A DNA stretch of 64,000 nt from Staphylococcus lugdunensis (GTDB lineage Bacteria; Bacillota; Bacilli; Staphylococcales; Staphylococcaceae). The notes under the pieces are model-generated. The model ran no database searches, was not told where the DNA came from, and saw nothing but the letters and a program-made list of their open reading frames with translations. Where the stretch lies: the NCBI RefSeq assembly GCF_002901705.1, contig NZ_PPPV01000016.1, positions 124,932 through 188,931 of the forward strand, in the 5' to 3' direction. This document shows positions 19,476 to 28,859 of the stretch, piece by piece (position 1 is the stretch's first letter; each line of letters opens with the position of its first letter). The position numbers and the translations under genes are program-made.

Positions 19476-19984
19476 TAAGATGATGCTTCAATATAGTCCG
19501 CAAGCACTTGATTCATTTTATCAAACATGAGTTCAAAGCCATGAACCGTTGAGTCATGATATTCTTTTTTCTTCTGCTTATATTCGAGATTAGTTAAGCG
19601 TCGTTCACGTGCCACTAAAGATTGATAGTTAAACAAGAGTTGTGTACCCCCTGTTTCTCGTTCAACAAATTCAACTTCAATCATATCTTCAGCATCGCTA
19701 AGCCCTGGCATTCCAATAGTCATTTTAATATATTGGTTCTCTACCAATACTTCAAAAGTTCCTTCTATAACATTTGCTTTGCCATTGCGTTTATCAACAA
19801 TTCGATATTTACCATTTTCTGCTACGTCGACATCAAATGTTTGATTGGTACGCTGAGACGTCATAAACCATTGTTTAAGTAAAGACGCTGTTGTCCATGC
19901 TTGATAAACTAAGGAAGGCGAATATTTTAATAATCGTTCAATATGAATTTGAACATACTCATCTTCTACATTATATTTAGCCAC
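19475..19984 (-). CDS. AHSA1/SRPBCC-fold protein
   Basis: About 169 residues with the START/Bet v1-like layout of AHSA1 proteins: YSPSLVYQAWTTASLLKQWF at the N-terminus, beta strands to about 130, and a long C-terminal helix (STVHGFELMFDKMNQVLADYI). Such proteins bind hydrophobic ligands or act as Hsp90-type co-chaperones; bacterial members are mostly uncharacterised. The frame opens at GTG 19996, but GTG 19984 has AGGTG at 9 bases and is preferred. Single gene with its own upstream region. Confidence 0.75.
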   Translation of the reverse strand: MAKYNVEDEYVQIHIERLLKYSPSLVYQAWTTASLLKQWFMTSQRTNQTFDVDVAENGKYRIVDKRNGKANVIEGTFEVLVENQYIKMTIGMPGLSDAEDMIEVEFVERETGGTQLLFNYQSLVARERRLTNLEYKQKKKEYHDSTVHGFELMFDKMNQVLADYIEASS

Positions 19985-20109
19985 TTTTCCATACACCTAC
20001 TTTCATACTCAATTCTATTTTAACGTATTTTTAACTCACACCAAAATAGTTGTATCACAAATATATTAATTTACCAAAGTAGATTTTAATACTTTCATAT
20101 CTCCAAGTA

Positions 20110-21405
20110 CTATTTTGCTTTTAGTTTTGGATATAAAAAGATAATGGACGCTAAGCCACACACACCTAATAATATTGGATAAATACTGTATGGTACAAGT
20201 AAAAATGGTGAAATCCCAGCTACTCCAGCTGCCGATATCACTTGCGGACTATAAGGTAATAATCCTTGAAAACAGCTGCCAAATATATCTAATATACTCG
20301 CCGACTTTCTAGGATCAACATCATATTCATCAGCAATACTTTTTGCAAGTGGACCTGACATAATAATAGAAATTGTGTTATTAGCGGTTGCGATATCAGC
20401 AACACTAACTAAACTCGCTATACCAAATTGTGCACCGCGTTTAGATTTCACTTTAGAACGAACAAAATTTAGCAGCCAACTTATGCCGCCATTATGTTCA
20501 ATTAAACCTACTAGACCACCGATTAAAAGCGCAATCATCGCAATATCTTCCATGCCTATAATCCCTTCTGATATCGCTTTAAGCAAACCTTTCCATCCAA
20601 ACGAACCATCTATTAAACCAATGATACCTGATAATGCAGTCCCGCCAATTAAGACAATAATAACGTTAACACCTATCAATGCGAGCACTAGTACCAATAC
20701 ATAAGGGATAACTTTTACTAAATGATAATCGTAATTTTTTGTTGAATCTATCGCTACACCATGTGTTAATAAGAATAGAATTACAATCGTTAGCAATGCA
20801 CCAGGTAATACAATTTTAAAATTAACTTTAAATTTATCTTTCATATGTGTTTTCTGGGTACGCACTGCAGCAATAGTTGTGTCTGAAATCATTGATAGAT
20901 TATCACCAAACATAGCACCACCAACAACAGTAGCCATTGCAAGCGCGGTTGGCACATCTGTAGCTTGCGCAAATCCGTATCCTACTGGAGCTATCGCTGC
21001 CACTGTGCCAACTGACGTCCCCATTGAAATAGACACGAACATACAAATCACGAACAAGCCCACAATAATTAAGTTTTGCGGAATAAGTGATAAACCTAAA
21101 TTGACGGTCGATGCAACACCGCCCATTTTTTCAGTGGTTGTCGAAAAAGCACCTGCCAAAATAAAAATAAGCATCATCAAAATAATATTAGAATGTCCGG
21201 CACTCTTAGTAAATACTTCAATTTTTTTTGCAAACCGTTCTTTACGGTTCATTAGCAGTGCCACAACGACGGTTACAGTTATAGCTACATTAAGTGGCAT
21301 GGTAGTGAAATCTCCAGAAATAATCCCCACACCTAAAAATAATAAAACAAATAATAATAGTGGCAACAGTGCCCACGCATGACCATTTTGTTTCTCTTTA
21401 GTCAT
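20110..21405 (-). CDS. NhaC-family Na+/H+ or organic-ion antiporter
   Basis: A 431-residue membrane protein with about 11-12 helices, of the NhaC/YuiF-type ion transporter superfamily; the loops MGTSVGTVAAIAPVGYGFA and GGAMFGDNLSMISDTTIAA are the conserved half-helix repeats of that fold. Such transporters exchange sodium or an organic acid for protons. The ribosome site GGAAAGGAAG is strong. A 290-base leader with a striking G/C-rich hairpin (21519-21561) precedes it, which suggests control at the RNA level. Ion specificity is unproven. Confidence 0.82.
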   Translation of the reverse strand: MTKEKQNGHAWALLPLLLFVLLFLGVGIISGDFTTMPLNVAITVTVVVALLMNRKERFAKKIEVFTKSAGHSNIILMMLIFILAGAFSTTTEKMGGVASTVNLGLSLIPQNLIIVGLFVICMFVSISMGTSVGTVAAIAPVGYGFAQATDVPTALAMATVVGGAMFGDNLSMISDTTIAAVRTQKTHMKDKFKVNFKIVLPGALLTIVILFLLTHGVAIDSTKNYDYHLVKVIPYVLVLVLALIGVNVIIVLIGGTALSGIIGLIDGSFGWKGLLKAISEGIIGMEDIAMIALLIGGLVGLIEHNGGISWLLNFVRSKVKSKRGAQFGIASLVSVADIATANNTISIIMSGPLAKSIADEYDVDPRKSASILDIFGSCFQGLLPYSPQVISAAGVAGISPFLLVPYSIYPILLGVCGLASIIFLYPKLKAK

Positions 21406-21518
21406 TACTTATCTTCCTTTCCCATATAAAAACACATCGTCATTTCATAGATATTATTCATACATCTATGACATTTAGCGGTATTGAGCAAATATTTTTT
21501 CTTCTTCGTCATCTTTAT

Positions 21519-21561
21519 GGGGGCGGAAAATTCAAGCCAAATTTAGCTTGTACCCGCCCCC
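21519..21561. other. G/C-rich hairpin in the leader of the NhaC-type gene
   Basis: GGGGGCGG pairs with CCGCCCCC around an inner AAGC / GCTT helix, followed by further Cs on the plus strand. No T run follows on either strand, so it is not an intrinsic terminator. On the minus strand it would lie about 115-155 bases upstream of the NhaC start codon, with a second stem CATAGAT / ATCTATG nearer the gene. Nothing coding is seen here. Confidence 0.55.
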
Positions 21562-21692
21562 CCGCAGTTGTACCACTTATATCATTTCAATTAAAGAAAC
21601 ACAACATAAATTCTGTCAAACTTCTATATTATATACTTAGGTATCATTTACCGTACTAGAGAAATACCTCGTCGTCAATATAAATATCAAAA

Positions 21693-22277
21693 TCATGTGA
21701 AATCTTCATGTTCATAATGGTCATTAAAAATAATAAACACAATAACGCCAATAAATAACATGGTGAATGCTAATCCTAATATTGCGGTCCAACGATAGAA
21801 CCCTGAAATTAAAATCGTTACAACACTTACTACCATTACTGTAATAACCAAATATCGTATTTTTAAATATTGTGCTTTAGGTACATGCTTTTTGTGTTTC
21901 TGGCTATCCTGACTTAATATGTTACGATTCAAACCAAGTTTTGAATCTAAGAAAAGTGAAATTGCTATCGTAATAACAATTGAGATTAATTGAAAAGCAA
22001 CGTTTGGATATGGTCCAATAAACACTAGCACAAACGCCAGACCATAACATATTATAGACACTACAGCCATGACTCTATCCCAAAATGGTGTTAACCATAT
22101 CTGGTCTTGATTAATATGTTTATTCACTTCAAATAATTGCGCAAAAACCACTGTAAGTATTGCTGGTACCGCAAAGAATACTAACATCTTTCTATCCAAT
22201 TCAAGTATATACATCATCGCACAACCAATCATAAAATAGGTGAATGCAAGTCCTCTAATTAAATTTTCTGCTGACAT
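21693..22277 (-). CDS. Six-helix membrane protein, unknown function
   Basis: A 194-residue hydrophobic protein with about six predicted helices and a polar loop (KLGLNRNILSQDSQKHKKH) in the middle. AAAGGATGAG precedes the ATG. It may be read with or after the SDR gene, from which it is separated by an imperfect hairpin. I do not recognise the family. Confidence 0.7.
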   Translation of the reverse strand: MSAENLIRGLAFTYFMIGCAMMYILELDRKMLVFFAVPAILTVVFAQLFEVNKHINQDQIWLTPFWDRVMAVVSIICYGLAFVLVFIGPYPNVAFQLISIVITIAISLFLDSKLGLNRNILSQDSQKHKKHVPKAQYLKIRYLVITVMVVSVVTILISGFYRWTAILGLAFTMLFIGVIVFIIFNDHYEHEDFT

Positions 22278-22358
22278 CTACTCATCCTTTGAATATATTT
22301 ATAGCTTTATTAATAGCATATAGCTAAATATATTTCTAATTGCAATCAACATAAATAA

Positions 22359-22403
22359 CTCCTTCCAAAGTCTACATTTCCTCCATGTTTACTTTGAAAG
22401 GAG
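22359..22403 (-). terminator. Imperfect hairpin, possible terminator after the SDR gene
   Basis: CTCCTTTCAAAGT / ACTTTGGAAGGAG on the minus strand followed by a weak T-rich stretch. It could equally be a leader structure of the membrane-protein gene 80 bases downstream. Confidence 0.45.
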
Positions 22404-22458
22404 CTTACTAAGCTGTTTTCATTTTCTATCTTAGAAAATGAACCAATGCTTAATAATA

Positions 22459-23340
22459 TTAATTAATTTGAATACCACCCGTTACACCGAATACTTGACC
22501 TGTTATATAGCTCGCGTCTTCTGAAGCAAGTAACACGTATGTGCCAGCTAATTCAACGGGTTGACCAGCACGTTTTAAAGGCGTTTGTTGACCAAATTCT
22601 GGGATTTTTTCTTGCGGTTGTCCACCGGTAATTTGTAATGGTGACCAAAATGGTCCTGGTGCTACGCAATTCACTCGTATCCCTTTATCTGCCAATTCTT
22701 CAGAGAAACTTTTAGTAAGTGAAATAATTGCTGCTTTAGATGCCGCATAATCATGTAATATTGGACTCGGATTATAACCTTGTACAGAAGAAGTCGTTAT
22801 AATTGTAGCTCCGGGTTGTAAATAATCTAGCGCTTTCTGTATCGTCCAAAAGACTGGATATACGTTTGTTTCAAATGTCTCTTTCACGTGTTCTGTTGTA
22901 AAACCATGAATATCGTCATGATATTGTTGATGTCCAGCAACGAGCGTAATATTATTTAAACTACCTAAAGATTGATACGCTTGTTCGACCAAATCATAAT
23001 TAAATTGTTCATTTCTGAGGTCTCCCGGCAGAAGAACCGCACGTTGTCCAGCTTTTTCAATTGCTTCCTTTACTTCTAACGCATCCTGTTCCTCACTAGG
23101 TAAATAGTTTAACGCAACGTTTGCACCTTCTTTAGCATAAGCAATTGCAGCAGCACGACCAATCGCAGAGTCCGCACCTGTTACAAGCATATTATATCCT
23201 TGTAAGCGACCATGCCCCACATATGAAGTTTCGCCACAATCTGGTTCAGGTGTCATCTCTGATTGCAATCCGGGTAACGGTTGTTCTTGTTTTTCGTAAA
23301 GACTGTATTTATATTTCGTTCTTGGATCTTTTTGTTCCAT
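22459..23340 (-). CDS. Short-chain dehydrogenase/reductase, YhxC/YhdF type
   Basis: A 293-residue NAD(P)-dependent oxidoreductase. The nucleotide-binding motif is VTGADSAIGRAAA and the catalytic Tyr-Lys pair is YAASKAA, with the substrate-loop NCVAPGPFWSPLQ. The N-terminal 45-residue extension ending in GRLQGYNMLVTG is typical of the general-stress type glucose dehydrogenase-like proteins of Bacillus and Staphylococcus. The second ATG (23340) is 9 bases from AGGAG and is preferred over 23349. Substrate unknown. Confidence 0.85.
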   Translation of the reverse strand: MEQKDPRTKYKYSLYEKQEQPLPGLQSEMTPEPDCGETSYVGHGRLQGYNMLVTGADSAIGRAAAIAYAKEGANVALNYLPSEEQDALEVKEAIEKAGQRAVLLPGDLRNEQFNYDLVEQAYQSLGSLNNITLVAGHQQYHDDIHGFTTEHVKETFETNVYPVFWTIQKALDYLQPGATIITTSSVQGYNPSPILHDYAASKAAIISLTKSFSEELADKGIRVNCVAPGPFWSPLQITGGQPQEKIPEFGQQTPLKRAGQPVELAGTYVLLASEDASYITGQVFGVTGGIQIN

Positions 23341-23419
23341 AACGGTCATCTCCTAATTAATGAGCTAGTAGTTTTATACCCAAGTTAGATAACACGTTAA
23401 TCATGAACAATAAAATTCC

Positions 23420-24550
23420 TTACTCTTCTGCATTAGCTAATAATTGTTGAATCAATGTTATAAAATAGTCAGGTGCTTTTTCTAAAATATGTTCATCTGG
23501 ATCATATTTAGGATGATGTAAATCATAATCGCTATTAGAACCAATAAATGCAAATACACCAGGTCGTTCATCTAATAAACCGGAAAAATCTTCTCCAATC
23601 GTAACGGGTAGTTCCAGAGTTGTAACATCGTAGCCTACTTTTTGAGCTGCTTTTATTGCTTCTAGTGTCAAATGTTCATCATTATACACCGCACCAGGTA
23701 ATCGTGTGTAATTCAATTCTATTTTAACGTGGAACAAGTTTTCTAAACCAGTCGCAATATCTTGCATTCGTTGCTCAATTTTACTTTGGATTGCTGTATC
23801 AAATGTTCTAACGGTACCTTGAACATAAGCATCATCAGGAATAACATTCCATGTGTTACCTGCCGATACTTCACCTATTGTCACAACAGCGCTGTCAAAT
23901 GCAGAAATATTTCTACTAACTATTGATTGTAAGCTGGTAATCAATTGTCCAAGTACGATAACAGGATCGTTACCTTGCTCTGGCTTAGCTGCATGTGCAC
24001 CTTTACCAAGTATTTTAAATTCAAAATGGTCTACATTAGATGTCATTGCACCAGATTTAATCGCAAATTGATTAATCCCCAGCGTAGGATAATTGTGAAA
24101 ACCTAGCACAGCTGATACGTTATCTAAAGCTGAGGTTTGCGCTAAAACTTTAGCACCATAACCCAGTTCTTCAGCAGGTTGGAATAATATCCGTACGGTA
24201 CCTTGCAAACTTGTTTCGAGTGCTTTTAATTGGACAGCTACTGCCAAAATGGATGCCATGTGAATATCATGTCCACAAGCATGCATCACCCCTTCATTTG
24301 TAGAGGTAAACGCATGTTTAACTTGCTCATCAATAGGTAATGCATCAATGTCTGTTCTAACTGCTATACAAGGCAATCCTTGCCCAATTTCAGCTACTAA
24401 ACCGGTAGCCATTGGTATATCTAAGATGTGGATGTCATATTGCTGTAAAATGCGGCGAATCCGCTTTGTCGTCTCAAATTCATCATTAGAAAGTTCAGGA
24501 TATTGATGAAACATCCGACGCCAATTAACAATATCATTATAATTAAGCAT
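23420..24550 (-). CDS. M20-family amidohydrolase
   Basis: A 376-residue zinc-dependent amidohydrolase of the M20D/HipO group, which removes acyl groups from amino acids or cleaves small amides such as N-acetyl-diaminopimelate, hippurate or IAA conjugates. Metal-site motifs: HACGHDIHMASI (Cys/His ligands), FQPAEELGYGAK (general base Glu-Glu) and a C-terminal LHHPKYD. The dimerisation lid begins around residue 170 (GKGAHAAKPEQG). AAAGGACG at 9 bases supports the start. A single transcription unit; exact substrate not readable. Confidence 0.85.
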   Translation of the reverse strand: MLNYNDIVNWRRMFHQYPELSNDEFETTKRIRRILQQYDIHILDIPMATGLVAEIGQGLPCIAVRTDIDALPIDEQVKHAFTSTNEGVMHACGHDIHMASILAVAVQLKALETSLQGTVRILFQPAEELGYGAKVLAQTSALDNVSAVLGFHNYPTLGINQFAIKSGAMTSNVDHFEFKILGKGAHAAKPEQGNDPVIVLGQLITSLQSIVSRNISAFDSAVVTIGEVSAGNTWNVIPDDAYVQGTVRTFDTAIQSKIEQRMQDIATGLENLFHVKIELNYTRLPGAVYNDEHLTLEAIKAAQKVGYDVTTLELPVTIGEDFSGLLDERPGVFAFIGSNSDYDLHHPKYDPDEHILEKAPDYFITLIQQLLANAEE

Positions 24551-24602
24551 GTATATCTACGTCCTTTCTAAAAAAGTAAATCACGTCATGGATAATTGTT
24601 CC

Positions 24603-24827
24603 TCACACGACTCCGATAACTAAATTAAGTGTGATTAAAATTAATATTATAGAAACACCCATTACTATTAACCGAACCATGGGTGCAGCTTTAATATGTT
24701 TGATTGTTCTGCTATCAAATGTATTTAGAAATATTGTAATTCGTACAGAAGCTAACACTGCCATAATGTTTTGACCATATTGACCAGCTCATTGTGCAAT
24801 ATAAAATGAAAATCGAGATTGTGACAT
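24603..24827 (-). pseudogene. Small membrane-protein gene broken by an in-frame TGA
   Basis: Reading from ATG 24827 (AAGGG at 7 bases) gives MSQSRFSFYIAQ, then TGA at 24791-24789, then AGQYGQNIMAVLASVRITI and on to a hydrophobic C-terminus ending at TGA 24603. A single G-to-A change from TGG (Trp) would restore 74 codons. Beyond the stop the frame remains open with a plausible membrane helix at the end. I do not recognise the family. The rest of the 24551-25031 gap contains no other recognisable gene; the promoter region of the next gene occupies its right end. Confidence 0.5.
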
Positions 24828-25031
24828 ACCTATTGCCCTTATGTATAATAGATTAACACAATTGTCAAATTATTCTCACAAATGCTGAGTATCTTACTTT
24901 TAAATGTGTAAAATAATGCAAGACTATTACAGTTTGATGATAAATTAATGGAATAATTTATTTCTATCGGCTTAATATGTATAATGTTAAAGAAAGAGAT
25001 TTGGATGGTTACCCTATTGGAGGTTACATAA

Positions 25032-26234
25032 ATGAAAAACAATAGAATTTCCGGGTTCCAGTGGGCTTTAACAATATTTGTATTCTTTATTGTTACGATG
25101 GCACTCACTTTAATCCTTCGAGATTATCAACCTATGTTTGGTGTTAAACCTTTTTTATTTGATGCATCTCGTTTAGCACCTTTTATTTCAGCAGTTATCT
25201 GTATTCTAATCTTTAAAAATAAGCGTGCCCAACTTTCCGGGTTAAAATTTACAATTAGTTTAACAGTTATTAATCGTCTGTTATTAGCTCTTATTTTACC
25301 TTTAGTTATTTTTATCATCGGTATGGTGATATTTAATACAATGGCGGATAGCTTTATTTTATTACAAGCATCAAATTTATCTGTAACTGTATTAGCCGTA
25401 TTAATTGGTCATCTAATGATGGCTTTCTTTGCAGAGTTCGGCTTCCGTTCATATTTACAAACAGTTGTAGAATCTAAAGTAAATACGTTTATTGCTTCTA
25501 TCATTGTAGGTTTAATGTATGCAATTTGGACAATTAATACAACATATAATTTAGAGTATACAGGCTATAACTTTTTATATACCTTTGCCTTTTCAATGAT
25601 TGTTGGTGAGCTGATTCATGATACAAATGGACGTACTATTTATATCGCAACAGCCTTTCACGGTTTGATGACGTTTATTCCTGTCTTTCTATTTAGTGAA
25701 GAAACGGGAGACCTTTTCTCAATGAAAGTAATTGCCTTAACAACAGCAGCCGTAGCAATCGTCTATATTATCTTCACTATGATTATCAGATATTTTATTT
25801 ATCGTACAACAGATCAAAGTCTGGACGAAGTAGATCCCAATAATTATTTAGATCATATTGGAGACGATGATACTGAAGAAACAGCAACTGTTACAACACC
25901 AAGTGAAGATTCTGAAAAAGGTACAACATCATCAGAAATGAAGAACGATATTGAACAGACCCCAACATCAACGCCAACAAGTGAAAATCAATCAGAAGCT
26001 AATTATCAACCTGAACAACACGAAGCTGATAATAACTTAGAAACAGCAACCGAATTTCAGGAAACACCATCTGAACAAACAGCTGATTCTGATAATACTA
26101 AACCTGAACAACATAACAATGACACAGACTCTAAAAATAATCGACAATCTTCTGTCGTTGCTGATGCGCATCAAGAAATACAAGACGCGCAAAAAGCTTC
26201 ACCCGCAGCAACAGACAAAGAGCAAGACAAGTAA
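25032..26234 (+). CDS. lyrA: CAAX-protease-like membrane protein LyrA/SpdC
   Basis: A 400-residue protein with about eight membrane helices (residues 10-265) of the CPBP/Abi fold and a 135-residue cytoplasmic tail extremely rich in Glu, Asp, Thr, Gln and Ser. The usual EExxxR motif is reduced to AEFGFR and the FxxxH motif reads AFHGL, so proteolytic activity is doubtful. In S. aureus LyrA/SpdC affects lysostaphin resistance, surface-protein display, histidine-kinase activity and, with the glucosaminidase SagB, glycan length. Position beside rpiA supports the identity. Strong GGAGG site, own terminator. Confidence 0.85.
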   Translation: MKNNRISGFQWALTIFVFFIVTMALTLILRDYQPMFGVKPFLFDASRLAPFISAVICILIFKNKRAQLSGLKFTISLTVINRLLLALILPLVIFIIGMVIFNTMADSFILLQASNLSVTVLAVLIGHLMMAFFAEFGFRSYLQTVVESKVNTFIASIIVGLMYAIWTINTTYNLEYTGYNFLYTFAFSMIVGELIHDTNGRTIYIATAFHGLMTFIPVFLFSEETGDLFSMKVIALTTAAVAIVYIIFTMIIRYFIYRTTDQSLDEVDPNNYLDHIGDDDTEETATVTTPSEDSEKGTTSSEMKNDIEQTPTSTPTSENQSEANYQPEQHEADNNLETATEFQETPSEQTADSDNTKPEQHNNDTDSKNNRQSSVVADAHQEIQDAQKASPAATDKEQDK

Positions 26235-26235
26235 C

Positions 26236-26279
26236 TAAAAACAGGAAGCCAAACACAAACGTTGGCTTCCCGTTTTTTT
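26236..26279. terminator. Bidirectional terminator between lyrA and rpiA
   Basis: GGAAGCCAA / TTGGCTTCC with A and T runs on the two sides, serving both converging genes. Confidence 0.88.
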
Positions 26280-26964
26280 ATTTATTTTTTATTTTAACAC
26301 CTTGTTGCGTACCAACAATTACTTGATCCGCAATATCTAAAAAGAATCCTGTTTCTAAAACACCCGTAAGATGAATTAAATATTCATGCAATTGATAAGG
26401 ATCCAATTCTGTTGTCAACTCACAATCAAGAATATAATTCCCATTATCTGTAATAAACGGTACATCGTCACGTATGCGTAATTCCGTACGAATATGACCA
26501 TAATCTTCTATTTTTGCTTTTATTAATTGCCAATTAAATTTATCTACTTCCACTGGTAATCGAAATGTTTCACCCAAATAATTTACAACTTTCTGTTCGT
26601 CAACTAAAACGACAAAGCGTGCTGCTAGTTCATCTATCACCTTTTCTCTGAACAGTGCCCCTCCACCGCCTTTAATCAAATTCAACTGTGAATCTACTTC
26701 ATCTGCGCCGTCGATTGCTAAATCAATATATGTAATATCATTAATATCGACAATATCAATCTGCTGCTTTTTTGCTAATATGGCCGTTTTATTGGATGTA
26801 CATACACCTTTAATTGTTAAATGATCACGTTTAATTTTGTCAGCGATTTTAGGAATAAGTAGTTCTATTGTACTACCTGTACCAATGCCTAAAATCATTT
26901 CATCCTTGATTTGAGCAACAGCGTCATCAGTTGTTAATAGTTTCAATTGTTTTGTGTCTAGCAT
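26278..26964 (-). CDS. rpiA: Ribose-5-phosphate isomerase A
   Basis: Interconverts ribose-5-phosphate and ribulose-5-phosphate in the non-oxidative pentose phosphate pathway. The 228-residue product shows the RpiA signatures LGIGTGSTIELL, DGADEVDSQLNLIKGGGGAL and LREKV-type loop (ALFREKVID). The reading frame extends 16 codons further upstream, but the ATG at 26964 follows GAAGGGG and gives the normal RpiA length. Monocistronic, with terminator shared with lyrA. Confidence 0.92.
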   Translation of the reverse strand: MLDTKQLKLLTTDDAVAQIKDEMILGIGTGSTIELLIPKIADKIKRDHLTIKGVCTSNKTAILAKKQQIDIVDINDITYIDLAIDGADEVDSQLNLIKGGGGALFREKVIDELAARFVVLVDEQKVVNYLGETFRLPVEVDKFNWQLIKAKIEDYGHIRTELRIRDDVPFITDNGNYILDCELTTELDPYQLHEYLIHLTGVLETGFFLDIADQVIVGTQQGVKIKNK

Positions 26965-27119
26965 CGTAATTGGAACCCCTTCTCTATTGTTGTATTCCCT
27001 TTCATTGTACATGACAACTTTTAAAAGATACAGTTGATATATACAAATTCACTAAAAGCATTGCTACTTTATGAACATTTATAGTAAGCTGTCAATAAAA
27101 CTTAAAAAGGAGACAAACA

Positions 27120-27773
27120 ATGATACCTGTTGTTGCTATTTCTACTGGTAAAATCCAACACTTGCCTTATAGTACCAAAAAGCCCATGATTTCAGCGTTA
27201 GATAAAATACCATTTACTGGTCGCATGTGGCTATCTATTGATGGATTTTCTGAAGATGAACAAGCATATAAAGACCACGGTGGTCCTCATAAAGCAGTTT
27301 GCTGTTTTAGTCAATCAAATTACGATATGTATAAAGAAGATTTAGCACAGTTACCTACCTACGCCATGTTCGGGGAAAATGTTACGGTAAAGCATTTAGA
27401 TGAACGAGATGTTTATTTTGGAAATCAATATCGTTTAGGTGAAGCGATATTAGAAGTCTCAGAAATGCGTGAACCTTGCTGGAAAATTCAAGCTAAATAT
27501 CAAATTCCTGACTTAGTCAAACGCATGACAGCTTCAGGAAAGACAGGATTTTATTTTAGAGTGATACAGGAAGGCTATGTTTCTCAAGAAGATAATCTAG
27601 AATTACTTACTCAAGCAAATAAAGCGTCAAGATTATCTGTTTATGAGTTAAATGATATTTATTACAACGATCGAAAAAATATTTCACGTATATCTTATGC
27701 TTTAAATAATCCTTATCTATCTCCTAGCAGACGGGAAAAGTTATCTCGCCTATATCATCGTGCCTGTAAATAA
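27120..27773 (+). CDS. MOSC-domain protein, YiiM-like
   Basis: A 217-residue protein with the MOSC core (MFGENVTV, then ILEVSEMREPCWKI with the conserved Cys that may carry sulfur or molybdenum, then SGKTGFYFRVIQEG) and a C-terminal YiiM-type 3-alpha domain. YiiM relatives are molybdenum-cofactor dependent reductases that detoxify N-hydroxylated bases. AAAAGGAG supports the start. Together with fdhA it is one of two proteins in the window that would need molybdenum cofactor. Confidence 0.82.
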   Translation: MIPVVAISTGKIQHLPYSTKKPMISALDKIPFTGRMWLSIDGFSEDEQAYKDHGGPHKAVCCFSQSNYDMYKEDLAQLPTYAMFGENVTVKHLDERDVYFGNQYRLGEAILEVSEMREPCWKIQAKYQIPDLVKRMTASGKTGFYFRVIQEGYVSQEDNLELLTQANKASRLSVYELNDIYYNDRKNISRISYALNNPYLSPSRREKLSRLYHRACK

Positions 27774-27793
27774 TATAATTCTATTAAATGAAT

Positions 27794-27850
27794 AAAGAGC
27801 ATGATAAGTGTCAACTGTTGATGGTTGACACTTATCATGCTCTTTTTCTT
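27794..27850. terminator. Long bidirectional terminator
   Basis: A 22-base perfect stem (starting AAAGAGCATGATAAGTG) with an 8-base loop, with A/T runs on either side, between the converging MOSC and galM genes. Confidence 0.88.
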
Positions 27851-28859
27851 ATTGCTCACTAATTTGATAACTTGTTGTTGAAGAAAATTGTTGGCCAGCT
27901 CTTAAAATAGACGGTGCTTGTTGACCAAAATAATTTATATCATTGGGTAAAAATTGTGTTTCTAATGTAAAACCTGAATGCGGTTTATATATATTTAACT
28001 GGCTCTCCCAAGTTTCTGGATGATTCATCGTGTATATCACAACATAAGGCATATCTGTATCTATTTGTAATTTGAACTCTCCATTTTCTACAGACAATGT
28101 TTGTTCGCTTAGTTCAAATGGATGGTCTAACCCTTGATAACGTTCCATTTGTTGCTTAATATCATCTTGATACGCCTGAAAAATTTCTTGAAATGTAATA
28201 TGGTCTGAACCAAATTGAGATGTTAAGTTTATAGGTGTGTCATTCAATAAGAAATGTTGACGGTTTAATAAATACATCTTTAAGTCTTTCGCATGTATTT
28301 GATGATTATCAATAACATTGTTATCTCTATTCAAATTAAAGTAGACGTGATTCGTTGGATTAAATATAGTTGTAGCCGTCGTTTCAGCTTCATAAGTAAT
28401 CGTCCAACGATGTTCTATATCATAATGATGTATCACTTTAAGCGCTAAATCTCCTGGATAACCGTCATCACTAGCATTTAATTTTGCCCTGAAAATAACT
28501 TTTACATCGCTTATTCCTTCAACGATGTCATAGTCAAATAGGACTTGATCACATCCATTTGAACCACCATGGATATGGTTAAGCCCATCATTTTGTTCAA
28601 GTTGATAGCGATCTTGATTAAGCTTAAAAGCGCCTGCCTCAATTCGACCGCTATAACGACCTATTGTTGCACCAAATTTCAATGGATTATTTAGATAAAA
28701 TTCATCAGCTTCTACACGATTACCTAAGACGATATTATTGTCATGAAATTTCCAAGCGACAATTCTTGCACCATAATTTGAAAAGACGATGCTTGTTTCA
28801 TTATTGTCAATTTTAATAAGGTCGATACCATGTCTTTGCTTTTCTACTTCAACTATCAT
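27849..28859 (-). CDS. galM: Aldose 1-epimerase (galactose mutarotase)
   Basis: Catalyses the alpha/beta anomer exchange of aldoses. The 336 residues hold the conserved LNHIHGGSNGCDQ loop, NPTNHVYFNL with the acid His, and GFTLETQFLPNDIN with the catalytic base Glu. Length matches the family. AAGAGGGAGA lies before the ATG. It stands alone, away from lac or gal genes, so it probably serves general sugar uptake. Confidence 0.9.
   Translation of the reverse strand: MIVEVEKQRHGIDLIKIDNNETSIVFSNYGARIVAWKFHDNNIVLGNRVEADEFYLNNPLKFGATIGRYSGRIEAGAFKLNQDRYQLEQNDGLNHIHGGSNGCDQVLFDYDIVEGISDVKVIFRAKLNASDDGYPGDLALKVIHHYDIEHRWTITYEAETTATTIFNPTNHVYFNLNRDNNVIDNHQIHAKDLKMYLLNRQHFLLNDTPINLTSQFGSDHITFQEIFQAYQDDIKQQMERYQGLDHPFELSEQTLSVENGEFKLQIDTDMPYVVIYTMNHPETWESQLNIYKPHSGFTLETQFLPNDINYFGQQAPSILRAGQQFSSTTSYQISEQ

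Noticed and set aside
21468..21659. 63-codon plus-strand frame across the G/C-rich hairpin
   Set aside because: No ribosome site, odd composition, and it runs through the paired structure.
24789..24791. TGA in the small membrane gene as a selenocysteine codon
   Set aside because: The context suggests Trp, no SECIS-like hairpin follows, and no Sec machinery is seen; Staphylococcus is not known to use selenocysteine.
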